A stretch of 64,000 nt of DNA from NCBI GenBank assembly GCA_965221375.1, contig OZ244883.1, positions 558,001-622,000 of the forward strand. Direction: 5' to 3'. Of this stretch, positions 50,306 to 58,735 are shown in pieces. Position numbers and translations under genes: made by a program. Within the stretch, counting starts at the first letter, position 1; each line of letters starts with the position of its first letter. The notes beneath the pieces were generated by a model, which was not told the DNA's origin, made no database searches, and was given only the letters and a program-made list of their open reading frames with translations. Source of the stretch: Poriferisulfidus sp965221375. Its GTDB lineage: Bacteria; Pseudomonadota; Gammaproteobacteria; Poriferisulfidales; Poriferisulfidaceae.

Positions 50306-51214
50306 ATGGTTGCATGTTTCACGCACAACCAAAGTCACTTGTCTACGCATAACACGGAGCCATTTCCAGCAATATCGCCCTACCGCGAAATGGGGGCGTA
50401 CGAAGCCTTGTGGCTTGGTAAGGGGGTGTCGTTCAAAAAGCTCGCCGAAATGTTTAAAGGTGGGGCATTACCATCTGACCTTGTCCTCGATGCAGACCAG
50501 CAGGAACAACTTGCTGAATTTGTCATGAAGCGGTATGCGAAGGCGGGTATGAATGGCTTTGGGGTATGTGTGAATGGCATGGCTGATTACCCACCGAAAC
50601 TTCGACATGCGCAACATCCCATCGAAGTTTTCTATTACAAAGGTAATCTGGATTTTGCGTGGGCACCGTCGGTATCCGTAATTGGCACCCGAAGCGTTAC
50701 GAGAGAAGGGTTGGCGAGAACAAAAAAGCTGGCCAAACATTTGGTAGACGATGGCTACACTATCGTGTCGGGTTTGGCCCGTGGCGTTGATACAGCAGCT
50801 CACCGCACAGCCATTCAGGAAGGAGGTCAAACTATTGCGGTATTGGGTACACCGTTATCCGAAACGTATCCTAAAGAAAATGCTGCATTACAGCGAGAGA
50901 TTGCTGAAAATCATTTGCTGATGAGTCAAGTGCCGGTAAAGTTCTATAGTCTTGCTGGATTCCAGAGAAAGCGATTTTTCTTTCCACAGAGAAATATCAC
51001 GATGTCGGCTTTATCCAAAGCTACGATTATTGTGGAAGCGGGAGAAGCATCGGGGACGCTGGTCCAAGCACAGGCCGCGTTTGATCAAGGACGAAAGCTT
51101 TTTATATTGGAGAGTTGTTTCAAGAAAGGCCTCAGTTGGCCGGATCGACTTGCACAAAAGGGTGCGATCAGAGTAGGGTCCTACGATGACATCAAAAAGA
51201 ATCTTGGAGAGTGA
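50306..51214 (+). CDS. DprA/Smf-like Rossmann-fold protein in a restriction-modification neighbourhood
   Basis: 302 residues. The DprA core is clear: SVIGTRSVTREGLARTKKLAK, IVSGLARGVDTAAHRTAI, TIAVLGTPLSETYP, FPQRN-type RFFFPQRNITMSALSKATIIVEAGEASGT (split over two strands) and QAAFDQGRKLFIL. The N-terminal segment (SPYREMGAYEALW) differs from housekeeping DprA, and there is no C-terminal winged helix. Canonical DprA loads RecA on incoming single-stranded DNA. This variant sits next to a phase-variable Dam-type methylase and a nuclease-like gene, so a defence-associated role is likely (inference). ATG 50390 is an alternative start. Confidence 0.8.
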   Translation: MVACFTHNQSHLSTHNTEPFPAISPYREMGAYEALWLGKGVSFKKLAEMFKGGALPSDLVLDADQQEQLAEFVMKRYAKAGMNGFGVCVNGMADYPPKLRHAQHPIEVFYYKGNLDFAWAPSVSVIGTRSVTREGLARTKKLAKHLVDDGYTIVSGLARGVDTAAHRTAIQEGGQTIAVLGTPLSETYPKENAALQREIAENHLLMSQVPVKFYSLAGFQRKRFFFPQRNITMSALSKATIIVEAGEASGTLVQAQAAFDQGRKLFILESCFKKGLSWPDRLAQKGAIRVGSYDDIKKNLGE

Positions 51215-51342
51215 TTTATCGAAGTTGCCGAAATCTGAAATCATTTTTTGACCTTCAAAAACCTTCATAAGAAGATCTTGCGATCTAGTTTCAAATCCGT
51301 AAGATCGTAAAAGTTTTCTACATTCCTCATGTTTTTGTGCTT

Positions 51343-52215
51343 ATGGGTGCGCCGTACTCTGCGCCAGGCGAAAAGAAACCGCGGCCATTTATCAAATGGG
51401 CGGGAGGCAAGGGACAATTACTAAAAATACTGCAAAGACGGATGCCGATTCCAAAAAAATATTTGAACTATAACGAAATTTTCAGGGGGGGGGGCGCACT
51501 TCTTTTTGCGCTGGAAACAGCGAAAATACGAGGACAGTTACGCTTTAGCGATAGTAATGAAGAGCTTATCAATGTATATCAAGTCGTTCGTAATGATGTT
51601 GAAAATCTCATCCATCATCTAAAGCGGCATCACAATACTCCAGAATATTTTGAAGCGGTTCGCAGTTGGGATCGCTCGCCAGGTTATCGAAGGCGTAGCA
51701 ACTTGACACGCGCCAGTCGCTTTATCTATCTAAACAAAACTGCTTATAACGGCCTATACCGGGTCAATAGCCGGGGCGAGTTCAACGTCCCCTACGGCAA
51801 ATACAAGAATCCAAATTGGATTAATGCTGAAAACCTGCGCACATGTTCGAAGTTTCTGCAGCGGGTCGATCTGCAAGTCGCACCATTCGAAGATGCAATG
51901 GCGCGATTGGGTAGGGGAGATTTTGTGTATTTGGACCCACCGTATGAACCAGTGTCTGCAACTGCAAATTTCACCTCTTATACCGATTCCGGTTTTACGG
52001 AACTGGAGCAAGTCAAACTGTTTCTTCAATGCAGAAAACTGCATAAAAGGGGCACGTATTTCATGTTGTCGAATTCGGCGGCACCTTGGATTGTGGAACT
52101 GTATCGCAAAGAAAAAGCGTTTCGGCTTGAGCGTGTTCGGGCAAAGCGCCTGGTCAACTGCAAGGCGGAAGGTCGTGGTGCAGTCAAGGAAATCATTGTG
52201 CGGAATTACACATGA
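51343..52215 (+). CDS. Dam-type DNA adenine N6-methyltransferase with in-frame G10 tract
   Basis: 290 residues from ATG 51343. Class D12 (alpha) adenine methylase: FIKWAGGKGQLL (residues 16-27, SAM binding), the EPF-GGGA-like motif reading EIFRGGGALLF (45-55), and the catalytic DPPY (198-201). The GGG codons lie in a run of ten G (51485-51494). One base more gives a stop within about 20 codons, and one base fewer within about 45, so the gene is ON in this sequence and can switch. Its stop overlaps the next gene (ATGA). Target specificity is unknown; related enzymes methylate GATC. Confidence 0.9.
   Translation: MGAPYSAPGEKKPRPFIKWAGGKGQLLKILQRRMPIPKKYLNYNEIFRGGGALLFALETAKIRGQLRFSDSNEELINVYQVVRNDVENLIHHLKRHHNTPEYFEAVRSWDRSPGYRRRSNLTRASRFIYLNKTAYNGLYRVNSRGEFNVPYGKYKNPNWINAENLRTCSKFLQRVDLQVAPFEDAMARLGRGDFVYLDPPYEPVSATANFTSYTDSGFTELEQVKLFLQCRKLHKRGTYFMLSNSAAPWIVELYRKEKAFRLERVRAKRLVNCKAEGRGAVKEIIVRNYT
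51485..51494 (+). repeat. Homopolymeric G10 tract inside the methylase coding sequence
   Basis: Ten G encode part of Arg48 and Gly49-51 within the SAM-binding motif, at the very start of the gene. This is the classic position for a phase-variation tract in a DNA methylase (phasevarion-type control). Confidence 0.85.
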
Positions 52216-53471
52216 GCAATACTGCTAACGACCAGGTTTGGGAGAAAATTCTCGAGGACTTGGCGGTCGTTTCAGTGGTGAATCGCCAAGGATTTTGTGA
52301 TATTTCCAGCGACGCGATAAAACAACATAAAAGGGAACCGCGACTAGCGTGCAAGATTGATTTTCGTCAGCATCGACCCAAGCCTCTCGAAAGAGAAAAT
52401 TTATCGGTACTGGCAATCAAGAATGGCTACTATCGAGTGGCGCGTACAGACCCATTTATAGATATTGATTGGGGGCAGTTAACCCAATCGGGGCAAATTC
52501 AGAAGCGCACATTGCCGGACCATATTCAGGTTCTGTCAGCAGATCATCTCACCAGCGAGCCAAAGGCATTGGATGCTGCAATGGTGGCCCATATGCTGAA
52601 GGAAGTATTTGATGATGAAGTGGATTTGGTCTTGCGCGGACGCGAGTATAGTGATGCCATTTCATTTAACTTGCCGGACCTGCAGAATAATAAGGTGACG
52701 TATCCCATACAACATGTGCAGATTGAGGTGGATGGAGGTTATGAGGGAAGTAAAGGTATTTATCTAATCGAAGCCAAAATAAGCAAAAGCGACAACATGA
52801 ACTTGCGGCAGTTGCTGTATCCGCAGCTTCATTATCAAAAAAGGTTTCCCAATAAAAAGGTTCAGACATATGTGATGTTTTATGAGCCTGGGGCACGCAA
52901 CTTTCATTTTTTACCATTTATTGTGCTGGGCGACGAGTATGACTTTGATCGCGGTGGTTATCGTTGCTTTACGCTCAACCAAGAGACCGAACATTACACT
53001 TGGAACGGTCTGCAGACCACTCAAATTGATTTACAAAAGACCAATGTAAATGTGCCATTTCCTCAGGCAGACAAGTTCGACAAAATCCTGGCTATTTTTT
53101 ACAAGCTGGCGCAGCGAGAACTGCTAAACAAAGAAGAATTGTTTTCCGACTACGATATTGCGCCTCGCCAATTTGATTATTATGCGAATGTGCTCTTGTG
53201 GATGCGATTGGCCAAGCGGGGTGAAAATCAGTCTTATTCGCTGACTGCTAAGGGGAAAAGACTGAGCACTAAATTCGAAGTAGACGTGCTATATAAAATG
53301 GCGCAAATAGTTTTTTCTAATGATTTGTGCAATGGGTTTCTAAAAAGTGAAAATCCTGTAGTTCCCATCGACATTCGCCGAAGAAATGGATTGAACGCCG
53401 AGACGACATATGAACGCAGGCTCCAAACCGTCCGAAGTTGGAGAAAATATTTTCGAAAACGGTTTTCGTGA
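52212..53471 (+). CDS. Putative PD-(D/E)xK restriction endonuclease partnered with the Dam-type methylase
   Basis: 419 residues. The segment IEVDGGYEG (Asp174) followed 13 residues later by LIEAKISKS (Glu187, Lys189) fits the PD-(D/E)xK nuclease core. The C-terminal 130 residues (DKFDKILAIFYKLAQRELLNKEEL and FDYYANVLLWMRLAKR) look like a winged-helix reader domain with a basic tail ending in RSWRKYFRKRFS. It overlaps the methylase by 4 bases, the standard layout of a type II system. If the methylase is switched off by its G-tract while this gene is expressed the host DNA would be exposed, so polar coupling of translation may protect the cell (inference). Confidence 0.72.
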   Translation: MSNTANDQVWEKILEDLAVVSVVNRQGFCDISSDAIKQHKREPRLACKIDFRQHRPKPLERENLSVLAIKNGYYRVARTDPFIDIDWGQLTQSGQIQKRTLPDHIQVLSADHLTSEPKALDAAMVAHMLKEVFDDEVDLVLRGREYSDAISFNLPDLQNNKVTYPIQHVQIEVDGGYEGSKGIYLIEAKISKSDNMNLRQLLYPQLHYQKRFPNKKVQTYVMFYEPGARNFHFLPFIVLGDEYDFDRGGYRCFTLNQETEHYTWNGLQTTQIDLQKTNVNVPFPQADKFDKILAIFYKLAQRELLNKEELFSDYDIAPRQFDYYANVLLWMRLAKRGENQSYSLTAKGKRLSTKFEVDVLYKMAQIVFSNDLCNGFLKSENPVVPIDIRRRNGLNAETTYERRLQTVRSWRKYFRKRFS

Positions 53472-53701
53472 TGTAAGGGCTATGATTAAAAATTGCTTAG
53501 CAATGCCATAGCATCAGTACGATTGTTTTTCCTATAGTGTTCATGGGCTGGCGGTCTCGTTTGTTGCTCACATATGACGCACAAAAGATTTTGTGCTCCA
53601 TCTCCTAGCTAAAAGTGATACACAAAAGAGTTTTTGTAACTATAAAAACGTTTTGCAGGGTAGGGTCGCCTTATCCAGTTTGGTTTGGATTTTCTCATCC
53701 A
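53472..53701. other. Convergent intergenic region with inverted repeats
   Basis: The two flanking nuclease genes converge here. GCACAAAA (53579-53586) and TTTTGTGC (53589-53596) form an 8-bp inverted repeat, and a related ACACAAAAGAG/TTTTTGT element lies about 40 bases later. ATTGCT/AGCAAT forms another short one near 53484. They could act as weak bidirectional terminators. No gene is seen. Confidence 0.4.
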
Positions 53702-54310
53702 TCATCGCCTCGCCTCCGTGAACATATCTGGGTTTCGGTCTTTGACACAATAGGCTAAGCGGTCAAAGAAAGCAGACATGTCAGGGGTGGAGATGATTTG
53801 TGGTCCCTTGGCAAAGTCCACTTCTACAATAGCGGATGCTTCCACCATTCCGGCTGCCCAGGCAGGTGCGTCTCGACCAGACAAGCGGTCGACCGCTTCA
53901 CGGAAAAAATCAACCCACCGGGTTCCGTCTTTCCGTGTCCCATTCCCTTTGGCATCAAATATCATCATGTATCCGGTGACGATTTCCGGTGAACGGAGTT
54001 GGACATTTGCCATTTCGCCCATAAGGTCATCCGCACGATTAGGCACCGTACCCGCAATGTTCGACAGGATAGACTTGAGACTGATTCCAAGCCTGACTTT
54101 GCCATTCTCCGGCCATGCAACATCCCAATTTTTGGAACGACCGATGCCGGGAACAGGAAGTTCCTTGGCAGCCCCTATGATTCCACGAGTGGTTAATTCC
54201 TGGACACACATATCTGCCAGCGTCGCCAGTCGGTTGGGGGACTGGCGTTTCTTTTCTACGACCGCTATCCTGTAGAGATCGTCAACTGCGTCTTGTAAAG
54301 AGGTCATCAC
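53702..54310 (-). CDS. Putative type II restriction endonuclease partnered with the TSPPYW methylase
   Basis: 202 residues. The pattern NWDVAW (Asp63) followed by GISLKS (Ser77, Lys79) resembles a PD-(D/E)xK active site of the D-(S/E)xK variety, and a further MEANVQLRSPEIVTGYMMIFD-like core follows. The gene starts inside the end of the methylase gene (29-base overlap, same strand), the usual way in which restriction and modification genes are paired. I do not recognise the recognition-sequence family. The assignment rests on the active-site pattern and on the neighbour. Confidence 0.7.
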   Translation of the reverse strand: MMTSLQDAVDDLYRIAVVEKKRQSPNRLATLADMCVQELTTRGIIGAAKELPVPGIGRSKNWDVAWPENGKVRLGISLKSILSNIAGTVPNRADDLMGEMANVQLRSPEIVTGYMMIFDAKGNGTRKDGTRWVDFFREAVDRLSGRDAPAWAAGMVEASAIVEVDFAKGPQIISTPDMSAFFDRLAYCVKDRNPDMFTEARR

Positions 54311-55232
54311 TCATCCGTACTTTGGCCATCGCGTGATAAGTGGGTTCGATCTCGACCCCAATACTATTTCGACCGAATTGTCTTGCTGCAGCCTGCGTTG
54401 TTGCCGTTCCGGTGAACGGGTCATAAACGGTATCTCCAACAAAACTGAACATGCGGACAAGTCGGGCTGCTAATTCGAGCGGATAAGGAGCAGGATGGTC
54501 GCTGGTGGATGCTCCGCGAATATCCTGCCAAATCTGGCGAAACCATTGGTCGTGGTCAGCCGCAGAAATCAGGCTCAGAAGTCGTGCCGCTCGGCTTGGG
54601 TTTCGGTAACCTCCCGGCTTTCGCAACATCAGGATAAATTCTATGTCGTTCTTGATGATTCCGTTCGGCTCGAATGGTTTGCCAAGATAAGAGCCGTTAC
54701 GGTTGGTTTCCGTTTTCATGTTGGAGATTTTGTACCAGATGATTGGCGCGAGGTTGTCAAAGCCAATCGAAATACACTGTTCTTGAATAGCGGAATGAAG
54801 CGGGACTACCTCATGCCGGCCACCGTTTTTGCGGCGGGACAGGCATACATCGCCTACGACACAAACCAGCCGTCCGCCCGGCACTAGTGCTTCGTAGCAG
54901 TTTTCCCATACCTTGCCGAGTTCATCCAAGAAGACCTTGTAGTCAAGGAGCCGGCCCATCTGTCCAGCGGTATCGGGATAGTCCTTCAGCGTCCAGTAAG
55001 GTGGTGAAGTCACTACCAAATGAACGGAAGACGAAGGCAGGTGCACTTCACGCGCATCGCCGAGAATGACCTCATGGGTGGTTTCAACAGATGGCAACAA
55101 GCCGAGTATTTCTGCAGTGGAGTCGGGGTCTTTGGCAAGGGCGGGAATTGAGCCTTGCTCTTTATCTGGCTGAATCGCGCGCAAAGCCGGAGTCAGATAC
55201 GATTCCAAGGCACAGGCTTGTGGGGTCGGCAT
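54282..55232 (-). CDS. Beta-class DNA methyltransferase (likely cytosine-N4)
   Basis: 316 residues, with AGAGG before the ATG. The catalytic motif IV TSPPYW (75-80) comes first and the SAM-binding motif DPFTGTATTQAA with GVEIEP (about 271-295) comes last, the order that defines the beta class. SPPY rather than DPPY suggests methylation at N4 of cytosine, though some adenine enzymes share it. The region VGDVCLSRRKNGGRHEVVPLH and the central variable part (about 160-230) should contain the target-recognition domain. It forms a unit with the downstream nuclease and the upstream 53-residue protein. Confidence 0.9.
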   Translation of the reverse strand: MPTPQACALESYLTPALRAIQPDKEQGSIPALAKDPDSTAEILGLLPSVETTHEVILGDAREVHLPSSSVHLVVTSPPYWTLKDYPDTAGQMGRLLDYKVFLDELGKVWENCYEALVPGGRLVCVVGDVCLSRRKNGGRHEVVPLHSAIQEQCISIGFDNLAPIIWYKISNMKTETNRNGSYLGKPFEPNGIIKNDIEFILMLRKPGGYRNPSRAARLLSLISAADHDQWFRQIWQDIRGASTSDHPAPYPLELAARLVRMFSFVGDTVYDPFTGTATTQAAARQFGRNSIGVEIEPTYHAMAKVRMSDDLFTRRS

Positions 55233-55242
55233 GGTCTGACCT

Positions 55243-55404
55243 CTAGGCTACCAATAAGTGAATCCAGTCGGTAGAACCGCAGCGGGTGCAGCCGGGAATC
55301 TCGTCCCAACGGATACGTTCCATGTACGGATCGCGTCCTCTTCGGTCGGGTACATCTGAAATCAGGTCGAACAGGTTCAAGGTCTGTGCTGTTCGTTTTG
55401 TCAT
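55243..55404 (-). CDS. 53-residue CxxC (half zinc ribbon-like) protein before the methylase
   Basis: ATG 55404 is preceded by AAGGAG at 8 bases, and the stop lies 10 bases before the methylase start. The protein is acidic/basic mixed and contains a single CTRCGSTDW motif near its end, similar to the first knuckle of a zinc ribbon (for example in IS1595-type transposases). It has no helix-turn-helix, so it is not a standard R-M controller. The strong ribosome site and tight spacing argue that it is real. Function unknown. Confidence 0.55.
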   Translation of the reverse strand: MTKRTAQTLNLFDLISDVPDRRGRDPYMERIRWDEIPGCTRCGSTDWIHLLVA

Positions 55405-55547
55405 TATAGCCTCTCCTTGATTGCCGGTTTCTATGGCTAGAAAATGTAGTGTATATAAGGAAATTCTGTCAAATCAATGTTGTTCATCTGCGGGCCTTTA
55501 CGCAGAACGTTCTATACAAATCCGAGAGTTTTTGTATCTTTTATGCA

Positions 55548-56675
55548 TCAATAAACTTCTTTCCTCTCGACAAGGTTCAAAAGGGCCGAAAATACAAAAA
55601 CATCCGCCCGTCGCCCGCGCCCTGGAGCCCATTGACGCAAGATTTTGTTTCTATGGAGTACATCCAAAATCCGTCGTGCCGTTGATTTTGGAATTCCCCC
55701 GCGAGTTAAAAAATCAGTGCTCTTGAAGATAGGGCAATTGAATATCCAATCTACGGCGAGTAAAGCATATCGTGATCGAGTGAATTCAGGCAACCGGTTT
55801 TTTACGCTGTTATACAAATCAAGAATGCCACGAACCGTGGCCAAATCTTCCTCGGCTTGCGCGCGAACCGCCTCCAAGAAAAATTGGCACCATCCGGTCC
55901 AATCGCCATCGCGTGAGACGGCAAGGAGCCGTTCGTAGTAAATTTCCCGCCGCGCTTCGATCCAAGCACTGATACAAAACACAGGCTCCCGGATAAATTT
56001 GGTTTGCCACATAAATAAAGGCACCAACATCCGGCCAAGGCGACCGTTGCCATCCAAGAATGGATGAAGGGCTTCGAATTCAGCATGCAGAATCGCAAGC
56101 TGTACCAACCGATCAGGGACTTTTTGGTGGATGTAGCGTTCCCATGCGCCCATTGCGTCCGGTAGTTTGTCTGCTCCGATGGGCACGTAAGTAGCGGTAT
56201 TGATACTGCAGCCGAGGGGTCCAATCCAGTTTGGAATCCGTCGATACTCGCCGGGAGTTTTCCCCTGACCACGTGCACCGGAAAGCAAGAGACGGTGTGT
56301 TTCACAAAGGACACGTTGAGAAAGTGGCAATTTGTCCAACATTTCCTCTGCATGTTGGATGGCAGTGCGATAGTTCAGTATTTCTCGAATATCGTCCCGT
56401 CGAATCGGCGAGTCGGGTTTTTGCCCGGCCTCAAAGCTCAGAACCTCACCCATCGTGGCCCGGATGTTTTCGATGCGCGATGATAAAACTGCTTCTCGGA
56501 TGCTCAATGGGGCGAGCAGAATGCGTCGATTTGCTATCGTGCCAAGAATCTCGTCATAGCGTGCTACCGCTGTCGCCGTAGGGCCCAGTTGTGGAACCAG
56601 TTCCAACCAGTTGATTTTTTTGTCGGGCGGAAAGCCGCCTTCTTGATAACAGGCAGACGGCATCGGATTTCGCAA
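55548..56675 (-). CDS. Fic family protein (AMP-transferase type) with N-terminal inhibitory motif
   Basis: 375 residues. The catalytic Fic motif HPFLDGNGRLGR (204-215) is intact. The class II inhibitory motif (S-x3-E-N, Ser65, Glu69, Asn70 in SSRIEN) lies on the N-terminal side, so the enzyme is probably kept inactive until displaced. A C-terminal winged-helix-like domain (STDFLTRGGIPKSTARRILDVLHRNKIL, read in two parts) suggests DNA binding. Stand-alone Fic proteins of this build are common in accessory regions beside restriction systems. ATG 56663 is an alternative start. Confidence 0.9.
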   Translation of the reverse strand: MRNPMPSACYQEGGFPPDKKINWLELVPQLGPTATAVARYDEILGTIANRRILLAPLSIREAVLSSRIENIRATMGEVLSFEAGQKPDSPIRRDDIREILNYRTAIQHAEEMLDKLPLSQRVLCETHRLLLSGARGQGKTPGEYRRIPNWIGPLGCSINTATYVPIGADKLPDAMGAWERYIHQKVPDRLVQLAILHAEFEALHPFLDGNGRLGRMLVPLFMWQTKFIREPVFCISAWIEARREIYYERLLAVSRDGDWTGWCQFFLEAVRAQAEEDLATVRGILDLYNSVKNRLPEFTRSRYALLAVDWIFNCPIFKSTDFLTRGGIPKSTARRILDVLHRNKILRQWAPGRGRRADVFVFSALLNLVERKEVY

Positions 56676-56807
56676 ATTTGAGTTTATAAAAAGTTCTCTT
56701 GTATTCTATAATTTGTTGAGTCTCCTTTCAACAGGATTTCTACGTAGGCGCTTTCCTGCGGAGCCACTCGCAATTTTTGCCCGTTCTAAAATTTTTTTCG
56801 CCCAAAT

Positions 56808-58733
56808 ATGCCGACGATCGCCCTTCCTGACGGATCGACGCGCCAATTCGAACAACCGGTGACGGTCATGCAGATCGCCGAGTCCATTGGCTCGGGTTTG
56901 GCGCGTGCTGCACTGGCTGGACGGGTCAATGGGCGGCTTGTAGATGCCTGTGTCGTCGTCGAGGATGACGCGGAAGTCTCAATCATCACCAGCCGGGACC
57001 CGGAAGGCGTTGAGATTTTGCGCCATTCCTCCGCTCATATGCTGGGACAGGCGGTCAAGCAGTTGTACCCGGATGCGCAAATGGCGGTCGGCCCCGTCGT
57101 CAAAGACGGTTTTTATTACGACATCGCTCGTGAGGAATCCTTTACTGAAGAAGATCTGGAAAAGATCGAGGCGCGGATGCACGAGCTGGTTACGCAGGAT
57201 TACGAGGTTGAGCGGGAAGTCGTCACTCGCGAGCAGGCGCGAGAAGCGTTTGAGCAGCGTGGCGAGACGTACAAGATGCAGATTGTCGATGAGATTCCGG
57301 AAGGGGAAGAGATTGCGCTGTATCACCACCAGGAATACACAGACATGTGTCGGGGTCCGCACATCCCGAACACGCGCCATTTACGGGCTTTCAAATTAAC
57401 CAAATTGGCCGGGGCGTATTGGCGTGGGGATGCGAGTAATGAAATGCTCCAGCGCATCTACGGCACCACTTGGCCGGATTCGAAGCAATTGCGGGCCTAT
57501 CTGCGTCGGTTGGAGGAAGCGCAGAAGCGTGATCATCGCAAACTCGGACGGGCCATGGACTTGTTCCATTTTCAGGAAGAAGCGGCAGGGCAGGTGTTTT
57601 GGCATGAGAACGGTTGGATTTTGTACCGCCAGTTGGAAGGCTACATTCGCGAGCGTTTGGAACGTTCCGGTTATCAGGAAGTGCATACTCCACAGATTTT
57701 GGATCGCAGTCTTTGGGAGCGATCGGGGCATTGGGACAAATTCGGCGAAATGATTTTCACGACCGCTTCCGAAAATCGTGAATATGCGGTCAAGCCCATG
57801 AATTGCCCGGGACATGTGCAGTTGTTCAATCAGGGACTCAAAAGTTACCGCGATCTGCCGTTGCGTATCGCCGAGTTCGGCACGGTGCACCGCAACGAGC
57901 CTTCCGGCACCTTGCATGGCTTGATGCGGGCGCGACGTTTTGTGCAGGATGACGCCCATATTTTCTGCACACCGGATCAATTACAGGACGAGATTGCCGC
58001 ACTGATCGAGTTGACGCTTTCCACTTGCCGGGATTTTGGCTTTGAAGAGGTTGCCATGGGCTTGTCGACACGTCCGGAGCGGCGGGTCGGCGAGGATGCG
58101 CTTTGGGATCGGGCCGAAGCGGCCTTGGCGGAAGCTTTGGAGGCGGCCAATCTGGAGTACACGGTGTCGCCGGGCGAAGGGGCGTTTTACGGGCCGAAGA
58201 TTGAATTTACCCTGACGGACTGTATTGGCCGCGAATGGCAGTGCGGCACTATTCAGCTGGATTTCTCAATGCCGGATCGCCTTGGCGCACGGTATGTGGA
58301 CGAGAACAGTGAGCGCGTCGTGCCGGTGATGATTCATCGCGCGATTTTCGGCTCGCTGGAGCGTTTTATCGGGATTTTGATTGAACATTACGCGGGTGAT
58401 CTGCCGCTGTGGTTGGCACCCCGGCAAGCCGTGGTGCTCAACATTACGGATGCCCAGGCGCAGTACGCCCAAGAGGTGGTCGCGCAACTGCAGGCGGCCG
58501 GTGTGCGGGCCGGCTGTGACATTCGCAATGAGAAATTGTCGCTAAAAATACGGGAACATACGCTTGCCCATGTGCCCTATCTGCTGGTGGTGGGTGACCG
58601 AGAGCAACAGGAACAGACGGCCACGGTGCGCGCACGCGATGGTTCGGATCTCGGACCGAGCGCTTTGCCCGTGTTAATCAAGCGTTTTACTGGTACAATT
58701 CGCGCTCGCCGATCAAACCTGCTGGAGGAATAA
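56808..58733 (+). CDS. thrS: Threonyl-tRNA synthetase
   Basis: 641 residues. An N-terminal TGS domain (PTIALPDGSTRQFEQPVTVM), the second-additional editing domain with HSSAHMLGQAVKQLYP and YTDMCRGPHIPNT, a class II catalytic core with MNCPGH (zinc Cys/His) and RNEPSGTLHGLMR, motif 3 near HRAIFGSLERFIGI, and the anticodon-binding domain at the C-terminus. It leads the translation cluster. The 130-base leader carries a TATAAT (56707-56712); a translational operator of the E. coli type cannot be shown by eye. Confidence 0.98.
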   Translation: MPTIALPDGSTRQFEQPVTVMQIAESIGSGLARAALAGRVNGRLVDACVVVEDDAEVSIITSRDPEGVEILRHSSAHMLGQAVKQLYPDAQMAVGPVVKDGFYYDIAREESFTEEDLEKIEARMHELVTQDYEVEREVVTREQAREAFEQRGETYKMQIVDEIPEGEEIALYHHQEYTDMCRGPHIPNTRHLRAFKLTKLAGAYWRGDASNEMLQRIYGTTWPDSKQLRAYLRRLEEAQKRDHRKLGRAMDLFHFQEEAAGQVFWHENGWILYRQLEGYIRERLERSGYQEVHTPQILDRSLWERSGHWDKFGEMIFTTASENREYAVKPMNCPGHVQLFNQGLKSYRDLPLRIAEFGTVHRNEPSGTLHGLMRARRFVQDDAHIFCTPDQLQDEIAALIELTLSTCRDFGFEEVAMGLSTRPERRVGEDALWDRAEAALAEALEAANLEYTVSPGEGAFYGPKIEFTLTDCIGREWQCGTIQLDFSMPDRLGARYVDENSERVVPVMIHRAIFGSLERFIGILIEHYAGDLPLWLAPRQAVVLNITDAQAQYAQEVVAQLQAAGVRAGCDIRNEKLSLKIREHTLAHVPYLLVVGDREQQEQTATVRARDGSDLGPSALPVLIKRFTGTIRARRSNLLEE

Positions 58734-58735
58734 AT

